This document shows positions 1-10,826 of a DNA stretch of 64,000 bases, in pieces. Location: NCBI GenBank assembly GCA_016801885.1, contig JAFBJY010000348.1, positions 62,001 through 126,000 on the forward strand. Reading direction: 5' to 3'. Below the pieces are notes generated by a model. It made no database searches. It was given only the letters and a program-made list of their open reading frames with translations, and had not been told where the DNA came from. The stretch comes from Toxotes chatareus. Taxonomy: Eukaryota > Chordata > Actinopteri > Toxotidae. Position 1 is the stretch's first letter; each line of letters opens with the position of its first letter. A program made the position numbers and the translations under genes.

Positions 1-479
1 TAGCGGGACTATAAAGTAGATAAAGTGAGAACAATGACAAAAATATCACGCATTTAAAGTACTTTCTGGATAAAAAATCGGCGCTCTTACCAGCCTTTAG
101 ATTTATCGTTCTGGAAGCGTTTGCATGCCGCGATAAAATGCGTCGTGAACCCAGGGACAGAAAGTAAAACCAGATCCTGAACACCAGGGAATAAAATCCA
201 AAATTCAGCTCGGCCTGGGTGTACACCTTAACACACACTGTAGTCAGAGTTATAAAATAAACCCAGAAATGTAACTCTTTCACACTTTTTTTTGCCTGAC
301 TCAGATTTTAGTACTTGTGAATTTAAGGTGTGTTAGTACATGTAAGTTGTGTACAGTTCAGCTGCTGTTGTCCTGGTGCTGAATTCACCAACCCAGCGTT
401 GAATGGTCCTGGAGTGCTTATTGTTGTAATTCATTTGGTATTTTGAGAAGATTGAATATCATTAGTATGGGTTATTTTT

Positions 480-520
<41 letters not shown>

Positions 521-521
521 G
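480..521. repeat. (GT)n(GA)n microsatellite
   Basis: A GT dinucleotide run passes directly into a GA run. The A' counterpart at 16728-16766 has a shorter GT part. The inverted third copy near 9375-9401 keeps only the GT/CA part. Confidence 0.97.
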
Positions 522-569
522 TGTTTGTCCTTTGATGCCTTTTGATGTATCAACATTCTACAAGTCTGA

Positions 570-785
570 TGTCACAGGCTGCAAGTAAGTGGACACACAG
601 CCAGAGACAAGTTCAGAAGTCAAAACAGGAGCAGAAACAGTTGGACTGGACAGGACTTACTCATGATTTAGGAAGAAAGAAGCACCCAGATATTTCTGCA
701 CAATTATTGACAAGGAAGGAGGAGCTACTGCTGTTACAAGGACAAGAGAAACCACAGAAAGTCCAGATCAGCTTCAAGGTTTTCT
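570..785 (+). pseudogene. Exon-like block ending in a gtaagt donor (copy in A)
   Basis: A coding-looking block reads, in one frame, a stretch with DISAQLLTRKEELLLLQGQE and ends at a consensus splice donor, gtaagtc, at about 786. The donor is kept in the A' copy (after 17022) and in the inverted copy (below 9130). The reading frame is broken differently in each copy by small indels. No clear acceptor was found on the left. I do not recognise the protein. It could be a decayed exon of a multicopy gene family or a conserved part of a repeat. Confidence 0.4.
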
Positions 786-1129
786 GTAAGTCAAAACCTG
801 TTTTAGTTGATGCTGCGTTTCAGTTCAGTGAGATGTGCTTAGTTGGCATGATGTCTAATCACACAAGAACTTCAGCCCAAAGGTTTCAGTAACATGTTCA
901 GTTTATTTATGCTGATTGTATCTGTGAGATTTTCCTATTGTCAACTTAGGTTTCCACTTTTTGCTTCAAAAGCATTATGGTTTGTGTTAAAAGCGAAAGG
1001 TGCTTCATTTTTTCAAGCTTTATCTTTTAAACTTCAAATGTTCAAAAACATTCATTGCTTTTTATGTAAATTGAAATCATTTTGTGGTTGTTGCTTTGGA
1101 TCCTCCTAAATGATGGAGCATAAAATCCA

Positions 1130-3900
1130 CAGTCCATGTCCTGTGTAAAAGGGACGCCCAAAGTTCAAAAGAAGCAAAACATGAGGCTTCAGCAGTCTGA
1201 CTTATATAGTTGAAACAGGCGCCTCCAAGTCTTTTTTTATCATTTATGTTGAAGATCAACCAACAGTGCTTTGCATGTGAAACAGTAGTTTGTCTGCAGC
1301 CACAGATCCAGACTTCAGCAGTAACAACATACATTAATGGGATATGAATGTACAGATGGAGAGGGAGAGAGGAGAGAGGAAATCAGTGCATCATGGGAAG
1401 TCTTCCAGCAGTGTAGACCATAGCAGCATAACTAGTGGCTCATTCAGGAAAGCCTTACTCAGCTCTGACTATAAGGTTCATCAGAAGGGAAAGTTTGTGC
1501 TTCCTCTTAAACATGGAGAGGGCGCTCTGCCTCCAAGACCTCAAACTAGTAGATGGTTCCACAGTAGAGGAGCCTCGATATCTGAGTGGCTCTTGCCCCC
1601 CCATCTCTCTATTGGAGACTTTTAGGAACCACAAGTAAAACCTTGCATTCTGGGGAACACAATGTTCCAGGGTAGTAGGGGATGGCTGCACTGTTGCTGT
1701 GACCCTGACTTGTAAACACAGCCGCCATTGCCAATCCTTAACATTTCCTCTCCTTAGCTGTGTCTTCAGTAGCTAAACTTGTGTATCTATGCTGAAGATT
1801 AGAGAGAAAGCTCTGTGTTCTAAAACATCTCTCTGTTTTCAGCTCTCAGGACTCTTGCAGCTTCTCCCTCAGTCTCTACAGTTTGGAGTTTAGTCTCACC
1901 CTGTGCTCTTGTTTGTACTTTGGGATATCAGCCTTATAGTCACTGTTTACTGATCAATTAGCAGTTCATATCAGAGCTGTGTTATGTTACTGATAATGCG
2001 AAACCAAACTTTTCCTGCGTTTAACTGGGAAAAAAGTTGTGAATATTGATTGTAGTTATCAGTGAGTTGGCAGCAAGCTGCTTAGTAGAAGTCAGATCAA
2101 CAACCTCATTTCAATTCATATCATGACTTGATGTGACCACAACCAACACAATGGAAAAAATCCTATTTGAATGTGGTTGTATTATTAATTTTGTGTTTTA
2201 CTTTTCCAGGTCCTTCAGCTTCACATTTTAATATGAGGACTTCAAAATCACAATGTTTAATTCAAAGAACACTGAAATATCACATTCAGTGTGCAGCTCA
2301 CACTGTTGGTGGTTGGGGTCCTCAGACTCCCCTGAAAGCTGACATACAGTATTAGTTCAAGAAGGTAGTATTTTATTTGGATGAAACACATCCAGGTGTA
2401 TCACTGTCCCTGTATAGTGTGCTGACTTTCTAAATGTACCTCTGACATGTTTTAAGACTCAGGAAGATTGTGCTTCCAGTTTGCAGCCTCTAAACTTGGA
2501 ATAATCTCCAGTGCAAGTCTGAGGTGTGTGAGACTCTGTGGACTCTTTCACAGCAGATACAAATCCATCTGTTCAGACAGGTTTTAGGTAACGTAGTATT
2601 TTATGTTTATTAATTTGTGTTCTATATCTGCTCCTCTCTTGAATTTCCTCACCTGGTTTTCTAATTGTTTTATTTGTTTCTCTCTTGACTGAAGCAATTT
2701 AGACTAGATTAGAGCTCTCTAGGAGGCAGAGGATGAGTCTGGGAGCCTGTGGTTTGGGCTGCAGCTCATGTGATTGTGTTTTTAACTGAAGATATTATCA
2801 GAAAATGAGTTAATGATCCACATTAGTTTAACAGCAGAAGCTGTGAAAGCAGTCTCCTTATCAAGCTCACATTGTAAAGTGGCTAAAACACTCACAACAT
2901 TAATCCTGGATGAATTTTCACATTTAAAAGTCACTCTCTTCTCCTTCAGTTGTTTGATGCTAAATTGTGGTGTTTGACAAAATCCTTTCAGCAATGTTTT
3001 TCCTCAGCTGAGAGACTGGACGTAGGACAGGACCCTTGTTTGTGTTCTTGGATGAAAACACACATTTGATGTGTGGAATGGAAGGTTTTCCAACAGAATG
3101 GATTTATTGTAGTGGACAAGAGTGAGGGCTGTCAGTTCAGTTCTCTGTCACAGTCGCAGAGTCTCTGTTCTGCTGAGAAAGCAGTGCAGGGATTAGATCA
3201 AAGCTGTGCAGCAGAGTGTGTTTCTAGATGACACACTGTTGTAGTAAAGACTGAGTCCTTGGAAAAGGCAGTATATCTTTGTCCATGGCTCTCTCGTTTT
3301 CATTTCGTCACAGGTGATATTTCTGTGATTTTGTAATCTCTGGTTATTAGTCAGTCACTTAGTTTTATAGCCAGTTTATCACTTCCTTTCAGTTTAATCA
3401 ACACAGCTTTATCCACCTGCACACATCAAACATTATCATTAACAGGAGTATTAACACTACTGTGAACTGGACAACATGGTGTGGGAGAGAAGAAGTGGAA
3501 AGCACACACTGCAGGCTGAGGGTGTGGTTGATGAGGTGATTGCAGACAGGTGAGCAGGAGCTCTGGAGGGAAACCCAAAGTAAGTCAACCACACCCAGGC
3601 CTACACACACACAGACAAGAACACAGACAAACGGGACAAACCAGGAAATCACTAGGGAGGTTCTCCCAGAAACACGAGGGAAGGAGGGAGAGACTGCACG
3701 GGCTCCTAACATGATTTTGTACCTCACGCCTCCACTCAAAAGATGGTGAAGAGAGAAGTTTCTGTGTTGTATTTTCATCCTATTGTTAAGTGACATTGCA
3801 AATAAATTTCAAATAGATAATTAACCAAATGTGAATCAGGCCCATTTTCAATCTATACTCGACTCGATTAACAAAATGGTGATTTTATCTATTTAAAATT
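1130..3900. other. No recognisable gene; duplicated noncoding sequence
   Basis: Only short spurious ORFs were found. There are isolated splice-like motifs, for example a cttttccag acceptor near 2210, but no chain of phase-compatible exons. A CA-rich patch lies near 3600-3625. The same content recurs at about 17340-20050. I see no tRNA, rRNA or identifiable transposon here. Confidence 0.6.
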
Positions 3901-3930
3901 AAAAATACAACAGTGAAGTCTGTAAAAAAC

Positions 3931-3964
3931 CGAATGGGTCTGAATACTTCCTGTAGCCACTGTA
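3931..3964 (+). mobile_element. Tc1-like transposon terminal remnant (A)
   Basis: The sequence gggtctgaatacttcctgta followed by gccactgta is the typical outer end of fish Tc1/mariner elements, ending at the TA target. No transposase ORF is attached; only an AT-rich sequence precedes it. Confidence 0.7.
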
Positions 3965-4639
3965 TGTCACTCGCCCTAAGAGCAGTGTTTCATCTGCTGC
4001 TTCCTCTTTCACATCCCACTGGCTGAAGCTCACAGCTGTTTAATGTCAGTGTAACTGAATCACTCTCATTTAACAAGTGGAGAGTTTGTCAGGCAGCTAC
4101 ACTGAACCAGACATAAAGTCTAGTTTACTGAGTTCTCTGTTCATGGGCCAGAAATCTGATTTCCAGCTCTTCATGACCTAAGTATGTAATGTGTTTCTTT
4201 TGGTGAATTACTCATAGAAATAACTGCCACTGCTTATTGCTTTATTTAAGAGGCCAGAACAGAGAGAGAAGGAGTGTGTGAGAGAACAACTCCTGCTTAC
4301 TTTGGGAAGTGTCACTAAAATCATCATTTCTTATCTAAATGGATGAATACTTTTCTTGTTATTTTTTTCGTTAAAGGTTTATGTCATTGTGTAGCTGTTG
4401 ATTTAAAGTGCAGGTGTTTCACTCTGGCTTGAATTAATTAAATTCCTTTGATTCAATGTTGTACAACAGCATAACATTGAATCAACAAAGGTATTTGATT
4501 TAATTCTAATTTCTTTTAACACTCGCAAACAGAAAAAAAGTCCATTTAATGACAAGTTAAACAGATCTCAATAATGTGATCTGAATTCATTATTAATATA
4601 AAACACAAAACATTCAGGACATCTAAATCACTTTCAGTG

Positions 4640-5215
4640 GTGGAAGCCAGTTGGTTTGAAAGTCACATAATTAGATAAATGGATCACCTGTGTGCAGCCA
4701 AGGGCTTTCAGGTGATTGTAGTATAAATACACCTGCATCTGGAGGATCCAGCTTTTTGAGGAGTGAGCAGAGAAACTCCACCATGAAGACAGAACAAACA
4801 CTGAGTGTCTCTGAGAAAAATAGGATTGAAAAGCAGAAATCAGTGGCTGGATACAAGAGAATTTCCAAGTCACTGAACTTCCTTGAAGAACAAAGTTAAA
4901 CCAATCACTATGAAATGGAAGGAGTGTGACATGGTGAATGATGTCTGTCGCAGTGGAGCAGGCTGTTCTACAAAAACTGACATGTCAGAGAAGAAAAAAC
5001 GAAAGCAGCCCCAAAAAGCTTTCACAATAATCTTTGTACTTTCACACTCTGATATTAGCTGGTTTTTTCTCTCTGTCTCTGTCCTTTTAACAACCTCCTG
5101 CAGCAGGAGTCACATTGAATTTGTCACATCTGATGAGACCCTTCACTTGTTCATAGAAACCAGAAAAAAAAATGAGGATAATGTGGTTCAGTGCTGAGCC
5201 TGATAAACTAAAAAG
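4640..5215 (+). pseudogene. Tc1-like transposase 5' fragment (A)
   Basis: A start codon at 4783 opens a short frame containing GYKRISKSLN, which fits the first helix-turn-helix of fish Tc1 transposases. The frame breaks after about 38 residues, but the following DNA (near 4900-4935) still resembles the KSIIKKWK segment. The leader (caatt/cacctgtgtgcag type) also fits Tc1 elements. A later tctgatgagaccc patch near 5131 resembles the region before the DDE catalytic part. The rest of the transposase is deleted, so it is non-functional. Confidence 0.6.
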
Positions 5216-6084
5216 GGTTGCATTCCAGAATAAAGGGAGTTCGAATCATCATCATCATCATTTGGAGGTTAAAGCACATGAGATGTGTTTCAAAAATGTA
5301 GTGATAATTATAAAAGAATACATTTTTATTTGAGATGTCATCTTCAAAGAAAAAAGAGAAAACAGAGGTTGAATGAGGTTTGACATGAAATATCTGAATC
5401 TCTCCTGACTGACAGCAGCAGCTCTGACACATATGGAGGAGAGAGATAATCTTCAGGCAGAGGTTTTATTGATAAGGGAGATAAAAATGTGAACAGGTGC
5501 ATTAACCAGAGGATCTCAGTTTCTGTATCATGATCATCTATGGTGATTCCTGATACAGACATAAACATCCAACATGGAGGATGAAAAGATTTCACAATAT
5601 ACTTCACTAATAACTATAAATGTTTGAAATATTATCAATTTCTTTGAGATTTATATTGTCAATAACTTTTAAAAGACTTAAAGACTTTGTTGTACATAAA
5701 ATAGAAAAATAAAATAAATTGCTTCAATGACAGCAGTGGTGCTATGTTTACACAATTGCTAAATCGTTATGACTGATTTATATTTATATTTATTACATTT
5801 ATATGTATTACAAATGCTTTGTTGTGAATTACATTAATTAACACATTCAATTTTGGGAACACTGATGCTCCAAAATGTGAGCTCTCAGAATTCTGGTTGC
5901 TGGGTACTATTTCTAACTGTTGCAAGTTACAGAAATCAATCTAGAAAATAATCAATTGCTTCAATATAAAAGTATATGTTTACATGATGTGCTCATGTTC
6001 CAACATTTACACTGGATGCTCTGTTTATGAATTACCAATGTTATGCACTTACACTGATGCAAGTTCGCCATATGAGTTAACACA

Positions 6085-6300
6085 GTGTTAGGACCTTTAT
6101 GATGCTCAAGTTTACAGCGGAATTATACTTTAACACTGAGGTCTATAATGCAAGCCCCAGTATTCAGGCAATATATCACTGATATTTCATATTGCAAGCT
6201 CCCAGTATTCAGGCAATATGTCACTGATACCCCATAATGCAAGCTCTGTATTCAGTGGTCAACATTGATGCTCCATAATGGAAAGCTCTCAGAAATTCTG
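6085..6300. repeat. Degenerate ~40-45 bp direct repeats
   Basis: Three to four imperfect units follow the pattern aatgcaagctc, cagtattcaggcaatat, cactgatac, ccat. Related fragments (tgatgctccaaaatg, gagctctcagaattctg) extend left to about 5860. Minisatellite-like. The same block is at 22258-22473. Confidence 0.7.
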
Positions 6301-6665
6301 CTGTCAGTATTATTGGTCTTCTATACATTGGCACAGATTTTCTTGATGGTTAGTTATTTGTTATGCACAAAATATTTTAATGCTTTCCAGTCTCTTTCCA
6401 TTGTCTTTAGAACAGGATTTTCATCCAAGACCTAGACAATCTACCATTCCAGGAATTCTTCATTTTGGCCAGGAGGTCTTTGGAAATAGTGTTCAATTAT
6501 TTTCTCTTGCTGATGGTCTTCTGATCTCCTATAAATACATGAAGAAATTCATTTAGTGAAGAAATTGTTGAATGAAAATCACCATCAATTTATGAATAAA
6601 TATCAAGGTGACAATATTTGAGTCGGTGGAATCACATTACCCTTTGCCTGAAGTGCACAATGATT

Positions 6666-6762
6666 TTATGTCCACAGTTGCCTTCTGGAAAGTGGGAAGT
6701 CCTCTTCAGGATCATCATCAGTATCTTCTTTTTCTTCTTCTTCTTCGGGGATCCTGAGTTTC
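6666..6762 (-). CDS. Candidate terminal exon with acidic stretch (A)
   Basis: On the minus strand a good acceptor (ctgtgtgatttcag) precedes an open frame of 31 codons ending in TAA. The frame reads LRIPEEEEKEDTDDDPEEDF and then PLSRRQLWT. The acidic bias is what one expects of a real disordered tail, but the E run comes from a CTT-type trinucleotide repeat, so it may be chance. No upstream exon was linked. Duplicated identically at 22839-22935. Confidence 0.28.
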
Positions 6763-6849
6763 CTGAAATCACACAGATGGCAATAATTAGAGTGACAGAT
6801 TTTGTTACGCCATTGCACGCGGTAGACAATGTAGGAAAGTCTTACCTTT

Positions 6850-6900
<51 letters not shown>
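6850..6900. repeat. (GATA)n microsatellite
   Basis: About 12 uninterrupted TAGA/GATA units. The copy in A' (23023-23073) has the same length. Confidence 0.98.
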
Positions 6901-7230
6901 GAACTTGCACAGAAGTACAGGCTTAAATTGCTATGAGTATAGCCCGGCCGCAGTAAAATGCCACCACACGCTTCCTGAAAGTTAATTTGCAAGTTGCACA
7001 CATATACTTGACACACAGTCATACCATACATTATGACTTTTGTACACAGTACACGTGGAAACATGCTGAATTTTTTCATGGACACATAGGAGGGGGAGGG
7101 GGGTTACAAAAGATACAAAAGTGAGGCAAGATCGTAGATGGGGGTAGGGGAGGGGAGTGTGTGCATCAGTCTATGAGAAGTTCTTTATGATTTGTATGTC
7201 CTAGACCGTCGGATGTTTACAGGTCGTTCA

Positions 7231-7921
7231 TCAGTTGTCCTTGAAGGGAGATACGAGCTGCATAGGAATTCTGATAGAGCACAGCTGCAGAGCTATTCTT
7301 CTAGGCCGGGAGGGGGGGGCGACAGAAACACAGCCACGCGTAAATGCAATTTTATCGATCCTCGAAGGCTTGAATTTATCTAGATTGCAGTCAATCGACT
7401 GGTATCGGTGCTCATCATCCCCTGCAGATGGCTGGAGAAGCTCGATATCTCTCAAACAGACAGTCCCTTCACCCATCTCAACAGGTGTTTGGACTGTTCG
7501 ATGTTATCACTTCTGCCCTCTGTTCCTCCTCAGATCGGGCTGAGATGTTACTGATCGTCCTTCGATCCGGAAAGCCATCTTCGATGGAATCTCCGTCAGT
7601 CGAAAGCATCCATGAACCCGGTGGTGCTGTTTTATCTCCGTATAGCTGCAGTTAATCTGCCAGCAGCGTTTTTCCACCTCCGACAGATCAGGGCAATACC
7701 CAGGCCAATCAGTAGTATCCTGCTATCAACAAATTATTAAACAACAGATCCTCCGTCTTCCAGGGACAGCGCTTCCAGGCATACCAGACGCCAGGAATCC
7801 CAAGCATCTCGGACATACCCGCAGAGCGAATGTCCCCAGGGCAGAAAGTGGTTCTCTCGTGATTCTTTCTTTGTGGAAAATTTTGGTCCAATGCACTGAG
7901 CGACCAATTAATTAGCTCCAC
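7231..7921 (-). other. Unidentified broken open stretch, CpG-richer DNA
   Basis: The minus strand holds three successive open pieces separated by stops or frame changes: 7921 down to 7709, a piece across about 7700-7520 in a shifted frame, and 7476-7231. The first ends with a hydrophobic patch (LLFNNLLIAGYY). The DNA has clearly more CpG than its surroundings. I cannot assign a family. It may be a decayed mobile-element ORF or CpG-rich noncoding DNA. The boundary of duplication A (7444) cuts through it, so only part recurs at 23404-23617. Confidence 0.25.
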
Positions 7922-8042
7922 CCCAAAAAAAATCTATCCCAAGAGTAAAGCAGAGAGCAGGGTGCTTCTAGGAAAAAAATCACAAAGACGCAGACGAGAG
8001 AAACAAAAGCAAAGCCAGAGACAGTAGAGCAGAACAGAAAAC

Positions 8043-8147
8043 ATGTCTGCACCTCAGAAGCAGGAAGTAGAAGTAGAAGCAATTTTTGACTCTATGGCAT
8101 TATCTGCATCCAAGATTAACTCATCTTCAGCTGCAAACAAAATGTAA
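8043..8147 (+). CDS. Short ORF (34 aa) after a purine-rich leader
   Basis: The ATG at 8043 sits in an acceptable context (aaaacATGT) after about 70 bases of purine-rich, 5'UTR-like sequence. It reads MSAPQKQEVEVEAIFDSM and continues to a TAA at 8145. It might be the first exon of a gene or a chance ORF. No donor within the frame is convincing, and I do not recognise the peptide. Confidence 0.2.
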   Translation: MSAPQKQEVEVEAIFDSMALSASKINSSSAANKM

Positions 8148-8579
8148 TGTTAAATAAATTCTTCTACAAATTAAAAAAAGTCTTTTCACCCTAAATACAA
8201 AAAGTAAATGTAAATGACAAAATACAGAAATTTAGAATCTTTTCCTTACACTGATATTTAAAGATGTCATCCAAGGATCTCTTTGTATTTGCTCATTCCC
8301 TTGCAGGCAAAGAGAATTCTACTGACTTGGCCATTTGAGTTTCTTCTGGTAGTCTGTAAACTCCCCATGCACCTTCAACATCGTATTCCCATTGAAAGAA
8401 GCTCAACTGTCTAGCCACCTGACGAGAATTCTCTGACTATCCATCATCTGATAAAGGATTTTATCATGCCTGATTACTTATAGGACCATTTCGTCCAACA
8501 TTGAGTAAGACATGAATGAACCAATACTAGTTTCTAGGGATGATAGTTTTGATTATTCTGAATCAAGATGGAGATAAAG

Positions 8580-8640
8580 GTTTACAACACCTGGTATTCC
8601 CAGGCGGTCTTCATCCAAGTACTAACCAGGCTCTACCCTG
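8580..8640 (-). pseudogene. 5S rRNA pseudogene, 3' half
   Basis: The reverse complement reads gcctggttagtacttggatg, then accgcctgggaataccaggt and a gttgtaa end. This matches the 3' half of vertebrate 5S rRNA, including the box C region of the internal promoter. The 5' half (first about 60 nt) is absent. The expected gggagacc is shortened to gaagacc. It is therefore a truncated, inactive copy: a processed fragment, or the end of a 5S-related repeat or SINE. Confidence 0.88.
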
Positions 8641-8820
8641 TTCTCCTTTTTCCAGGTAAGATGGAAATATTTAAACAGCTACTTTTTTGTGTGTGTGCCC
8701 AAACACTTTTGGCTGAAGATCGTGATTCTGTATGCTTAACATCATAATGCTAACAAACAAATCATCTGAACAAACATTTAAATGAACTAACATGTACCAC
8801 TTACTGAAATCCTTACTGAA

Positions 8821-9401
8821 AGGATCCAAAGCAACAACCACAAATGATTTCAATTCTATATAAAAGCATGAATGTTTTTGTTTCCAGTTTAAAAAAGATA
8901 AACTGAAAAACAGGCACCTTTCCTTAACACAAACCATAATGCTTTGAAGCAAAAGTGGAAACCTAAGTTGACAATACAGAAATCTCACAGATACAATCAG
9001 CATAAATAAACTGAACATTTACTGAAAACCTTTGGGCTGAAGTTCTTGTGTGATTAGACATCATGCCAACAAACACACATCTCACTGAACTGAAACACTG
9101 GGATATCAACTAAAAAGGTTTTGACTTACTGAAAACCTGGAGGTGATCTGGACTTTCCTGTAGTTTCCTCTGTCCTTGTAACAGCAGTAGCTCCTCCTTC
9201 CTGTCAATAATTGTGCAAACACCTGAGTGCTTCTTCCTGAATCATGGCGTTCTGTCCAGTCCAACTGTTTCGCTCCTGTTTGACTTCTGAACTTGTCTCT
9301 GGCTGTGTGTCCACTACTGCAGCTCTGTGACATCAGGCTGTAGAATGTTGATACATCAAAGGCATCAAAGGACAAACACACACACACACACACACACACA
9401 T
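8821..9401 (-). repeat. Inverted third partial copy of A (matches about 475-1107)
   Basis: Read on the minus strand, this stretch follows segment A from the GT microsatellite through the exon-like block to the aggatccaaagcaacaacca motif, then diverges at 8820. It includes the minus-strand exon-like block with its gtaagt donor just below 9130. It lacks the GA run. It sits in segment B, which is not itself duplicated here, so this ~0.6 kb piece is an independent dispersed copy in opposite orientation. Confidence 0.85.
9375..9401. repeat. (CA)n microsatellite
   Basis: Uninterrupted CA run at the edge of the inverted A fragment. Confidence 0.96.
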
Positions 9402-9474
9402 ACTGGTACTTATATTCGTGAGACACTTGCTGGCATAATGCATCTCGCCTCTAACCTCTCTCTTCTCTCTTAGC

Positions 9475-9640
9475 AAATTCAATTTTATTTATAGCCTTCC
9501 ACAATCAAAATTGTCTCAAAGCGCTTACAGAGACTCCAGAGCCTGGACCCCAGAGCAAGCACTTTACATGCACAGTGGCAAGGAAAACTCCTTTAACAGG
9601 AAGAAACCTTGAGCAGCATGCAACATCAACATGAACCCAG
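9475..9640 (+). mobile_element. Common teleost interspersed repeat fragment
   Basis: The block starts aattcaattttatttatag, continues with a caagcactttacatg / cagtggcaaggaaaactcc pattern and ends with ttaacaggaagaaaccttga. I know this series as a very abundant fish interspersed repeat, but I cannot name the family with certainty. It is diverged and has indels. Confidence 0.65.
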
Positions 9641-9949
9641 AGTGCCAACGTCAAGGAGTGGAGCCTGAGCCCTCCAGCCCGAATCAGACAGCCATCTTTG
9701 ACCAGATGGCGCAGGTGATGGACAGGTAGGCATAAACAGTATATCTACATTCTTTATCAAAATTTGGGGGCGCAGCGGCACGTTAAGAGTGTGGCTTTGG
9801 AGATCAGAGGATGTGTTGATCCTGCGGATGGTTATTTCACCGTGGTGGGGTCTCATATCCAAATGATGAGACCCACTACAGAGGTCCAGAACCTGACACA
9901 GTGGGTGTAATGTGAATAACTCATCCTGAACATCAGCAAGCATCTAAGG

Positions 9950-10826
9950 AGGTCATAGGGACTATAGGAGGTCCAGGAAGACTGAACACGCCTCCCTGTC
10001 TGCATACACACATGGGGAGGCGGAGCTGCAGCACACAAAGTTCCTGGTCATCCACATTTCGACCTCTCCTGGTTCAGGAACACTTAACACTCAGTGAAAG
10101 GCCCAACAACGTGCTCTTTTCTCAGGAAGGTGGAAGCGGACTGGACTGTCTTCAGCTGCTCACAAACTTTACAGGACTGATCGAAGCATCCTGTGTCTCA
10201 CAGTGTGACAGTGTAGTATGGCAGCTGCACAGCACAGACAGGAAAGACTTAGCCCGGGTGGTGGAGGACAGCAGGGTGCCTAGAAGCTGTCGCCTACCAG
10301 ATCTGGACTCAGTGTACACTGCCCGAGTCCAAAAAAGGGCCAGACGCATTGCGAAGCAGATCCCACCCACTCCAGGCACTCTTCACTGTTTAGGCTTCCC
10401 ATCAGGAAAGTGTACAGAACATTAAACAAGCACAAATAGACTCAGGGACAGCTTTTCCCCAGAGCTGTTAAAACAATAGCCCCCCCCCCCTGCAGTGAAA
10501 CACTAACCCCCACAGAACCCCACAGGCACCCTCCCCCTCCAGCCACATGCACACCTTCACACACACACCACACCCAGGTAGATAGGACAGTTACACGCAC
10601 ACACACACACACACACATCCCTGGTGACAACCACACAGAACACAATCAACACTGACAGCTTCCATACACTGGACCCACTAAGCTGCACTTTATTACTTTA
10701 CTACTTTTACTTACTTTGTGTTTATATTTACAAGTGTTCTTAAGCATTTGTGTTATTTATATGTGTGCTTCAAGCCGAGATTCTCTGAAAATTTCTTATG
10801 CTCTCAGATGACAAAGACTTTAAATC
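9950..10826 (+). pseudogene. Non-LTR retrotransposon (LINE) 3' end, RT C-terminus
   Basis: An open frame from 10012 to 10425 includes VVWQLHSTDRKDLARVVEDS, an RVPRSCRLPDLDSVYTARV stretch and QKRARRIAKQI. This is the conserved C-terminal tail of fish L2/jockey-type reverse transcriptases (usual pattern: VWYGN..DR..LQRVV..A, LP.L..IY..R...RA..I, HP...LF..LPSGRR). The preceding bases (10040-10140) match the FLGVHI / LTW / AQQRL region, but out of frame. After the ORF comes a 3'UTR with a C run, CA repeats and cttgaatcttaa near the end. It is 5'-truncated and frameshifted, thus inactive. Confidence 0.78.
10482..10618. repeat. Poly-C run and (AC)n microsatellite
   Basis: A run of about ten C at 10481-10490, then CA-rich DNA and a clean AC run at about 10593-10617. 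It lies in the 3' tail of the LINE fragment. Confidence 0.9.

Larger units (their letters stand above)
1..7444. repeat. Segmental duplication A, copy 1
   Basis: This segment recurs, same strand, at 16264-23617. The copies share order throughout: a GT/GA microsatellite, an exon-like block, Tc1 remnants, degenerate short repeats, a GATA run and a CpG-richer tail. From 1 to about 6043 the copies differ by very many 1-5 base insertions and deletions. From 6044 to 7444 I find no difference. The right edge is sharp: both copies read through gctggagaagctcg and then diverge completely. The left edge cannot be placed because the window begins inside or at the edge of the copy. No intact gene is seen in it. 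Confidence 0.93.
6044..7444. repeat. 1401 bp block identical to 22217-23617 (copy 1)
   Basis: Comparison with 22217-23617 at constant offset 16173 shows no mismatch or gap, including the GATA run and the G-runs. The flanking sequence of the same duplication is full of indels. The change from noisy to identical is abrupt. Confidence 0.88.

Noticed and set aside
542..892. 116-codon ORF taken as a full gene
   Set aside because: It crosses the conserved gtaagt donor and is not kept open in the other two copies; only the exon-like part is reported.
1860..2600. Resemblance to fish NLR/LRR gene introns
   Set aside because: A few phrases look familiar (ctctgtggactctttcaca) but no LRR-coding frame is present; too weak to claim.
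3398..3796. 132-codon minus-strand ORF with hydrophobic stretches
   Set aside because: Hydrophobicity comes from the CA-rich repeat; the A' counterpart is frame-broken and no splice or start context supports it.
5215..5245. tRNA-like gggagttcgaatc motif
   Set aside because: Only a T-loop-like string is present; no matching stems or A box around it.
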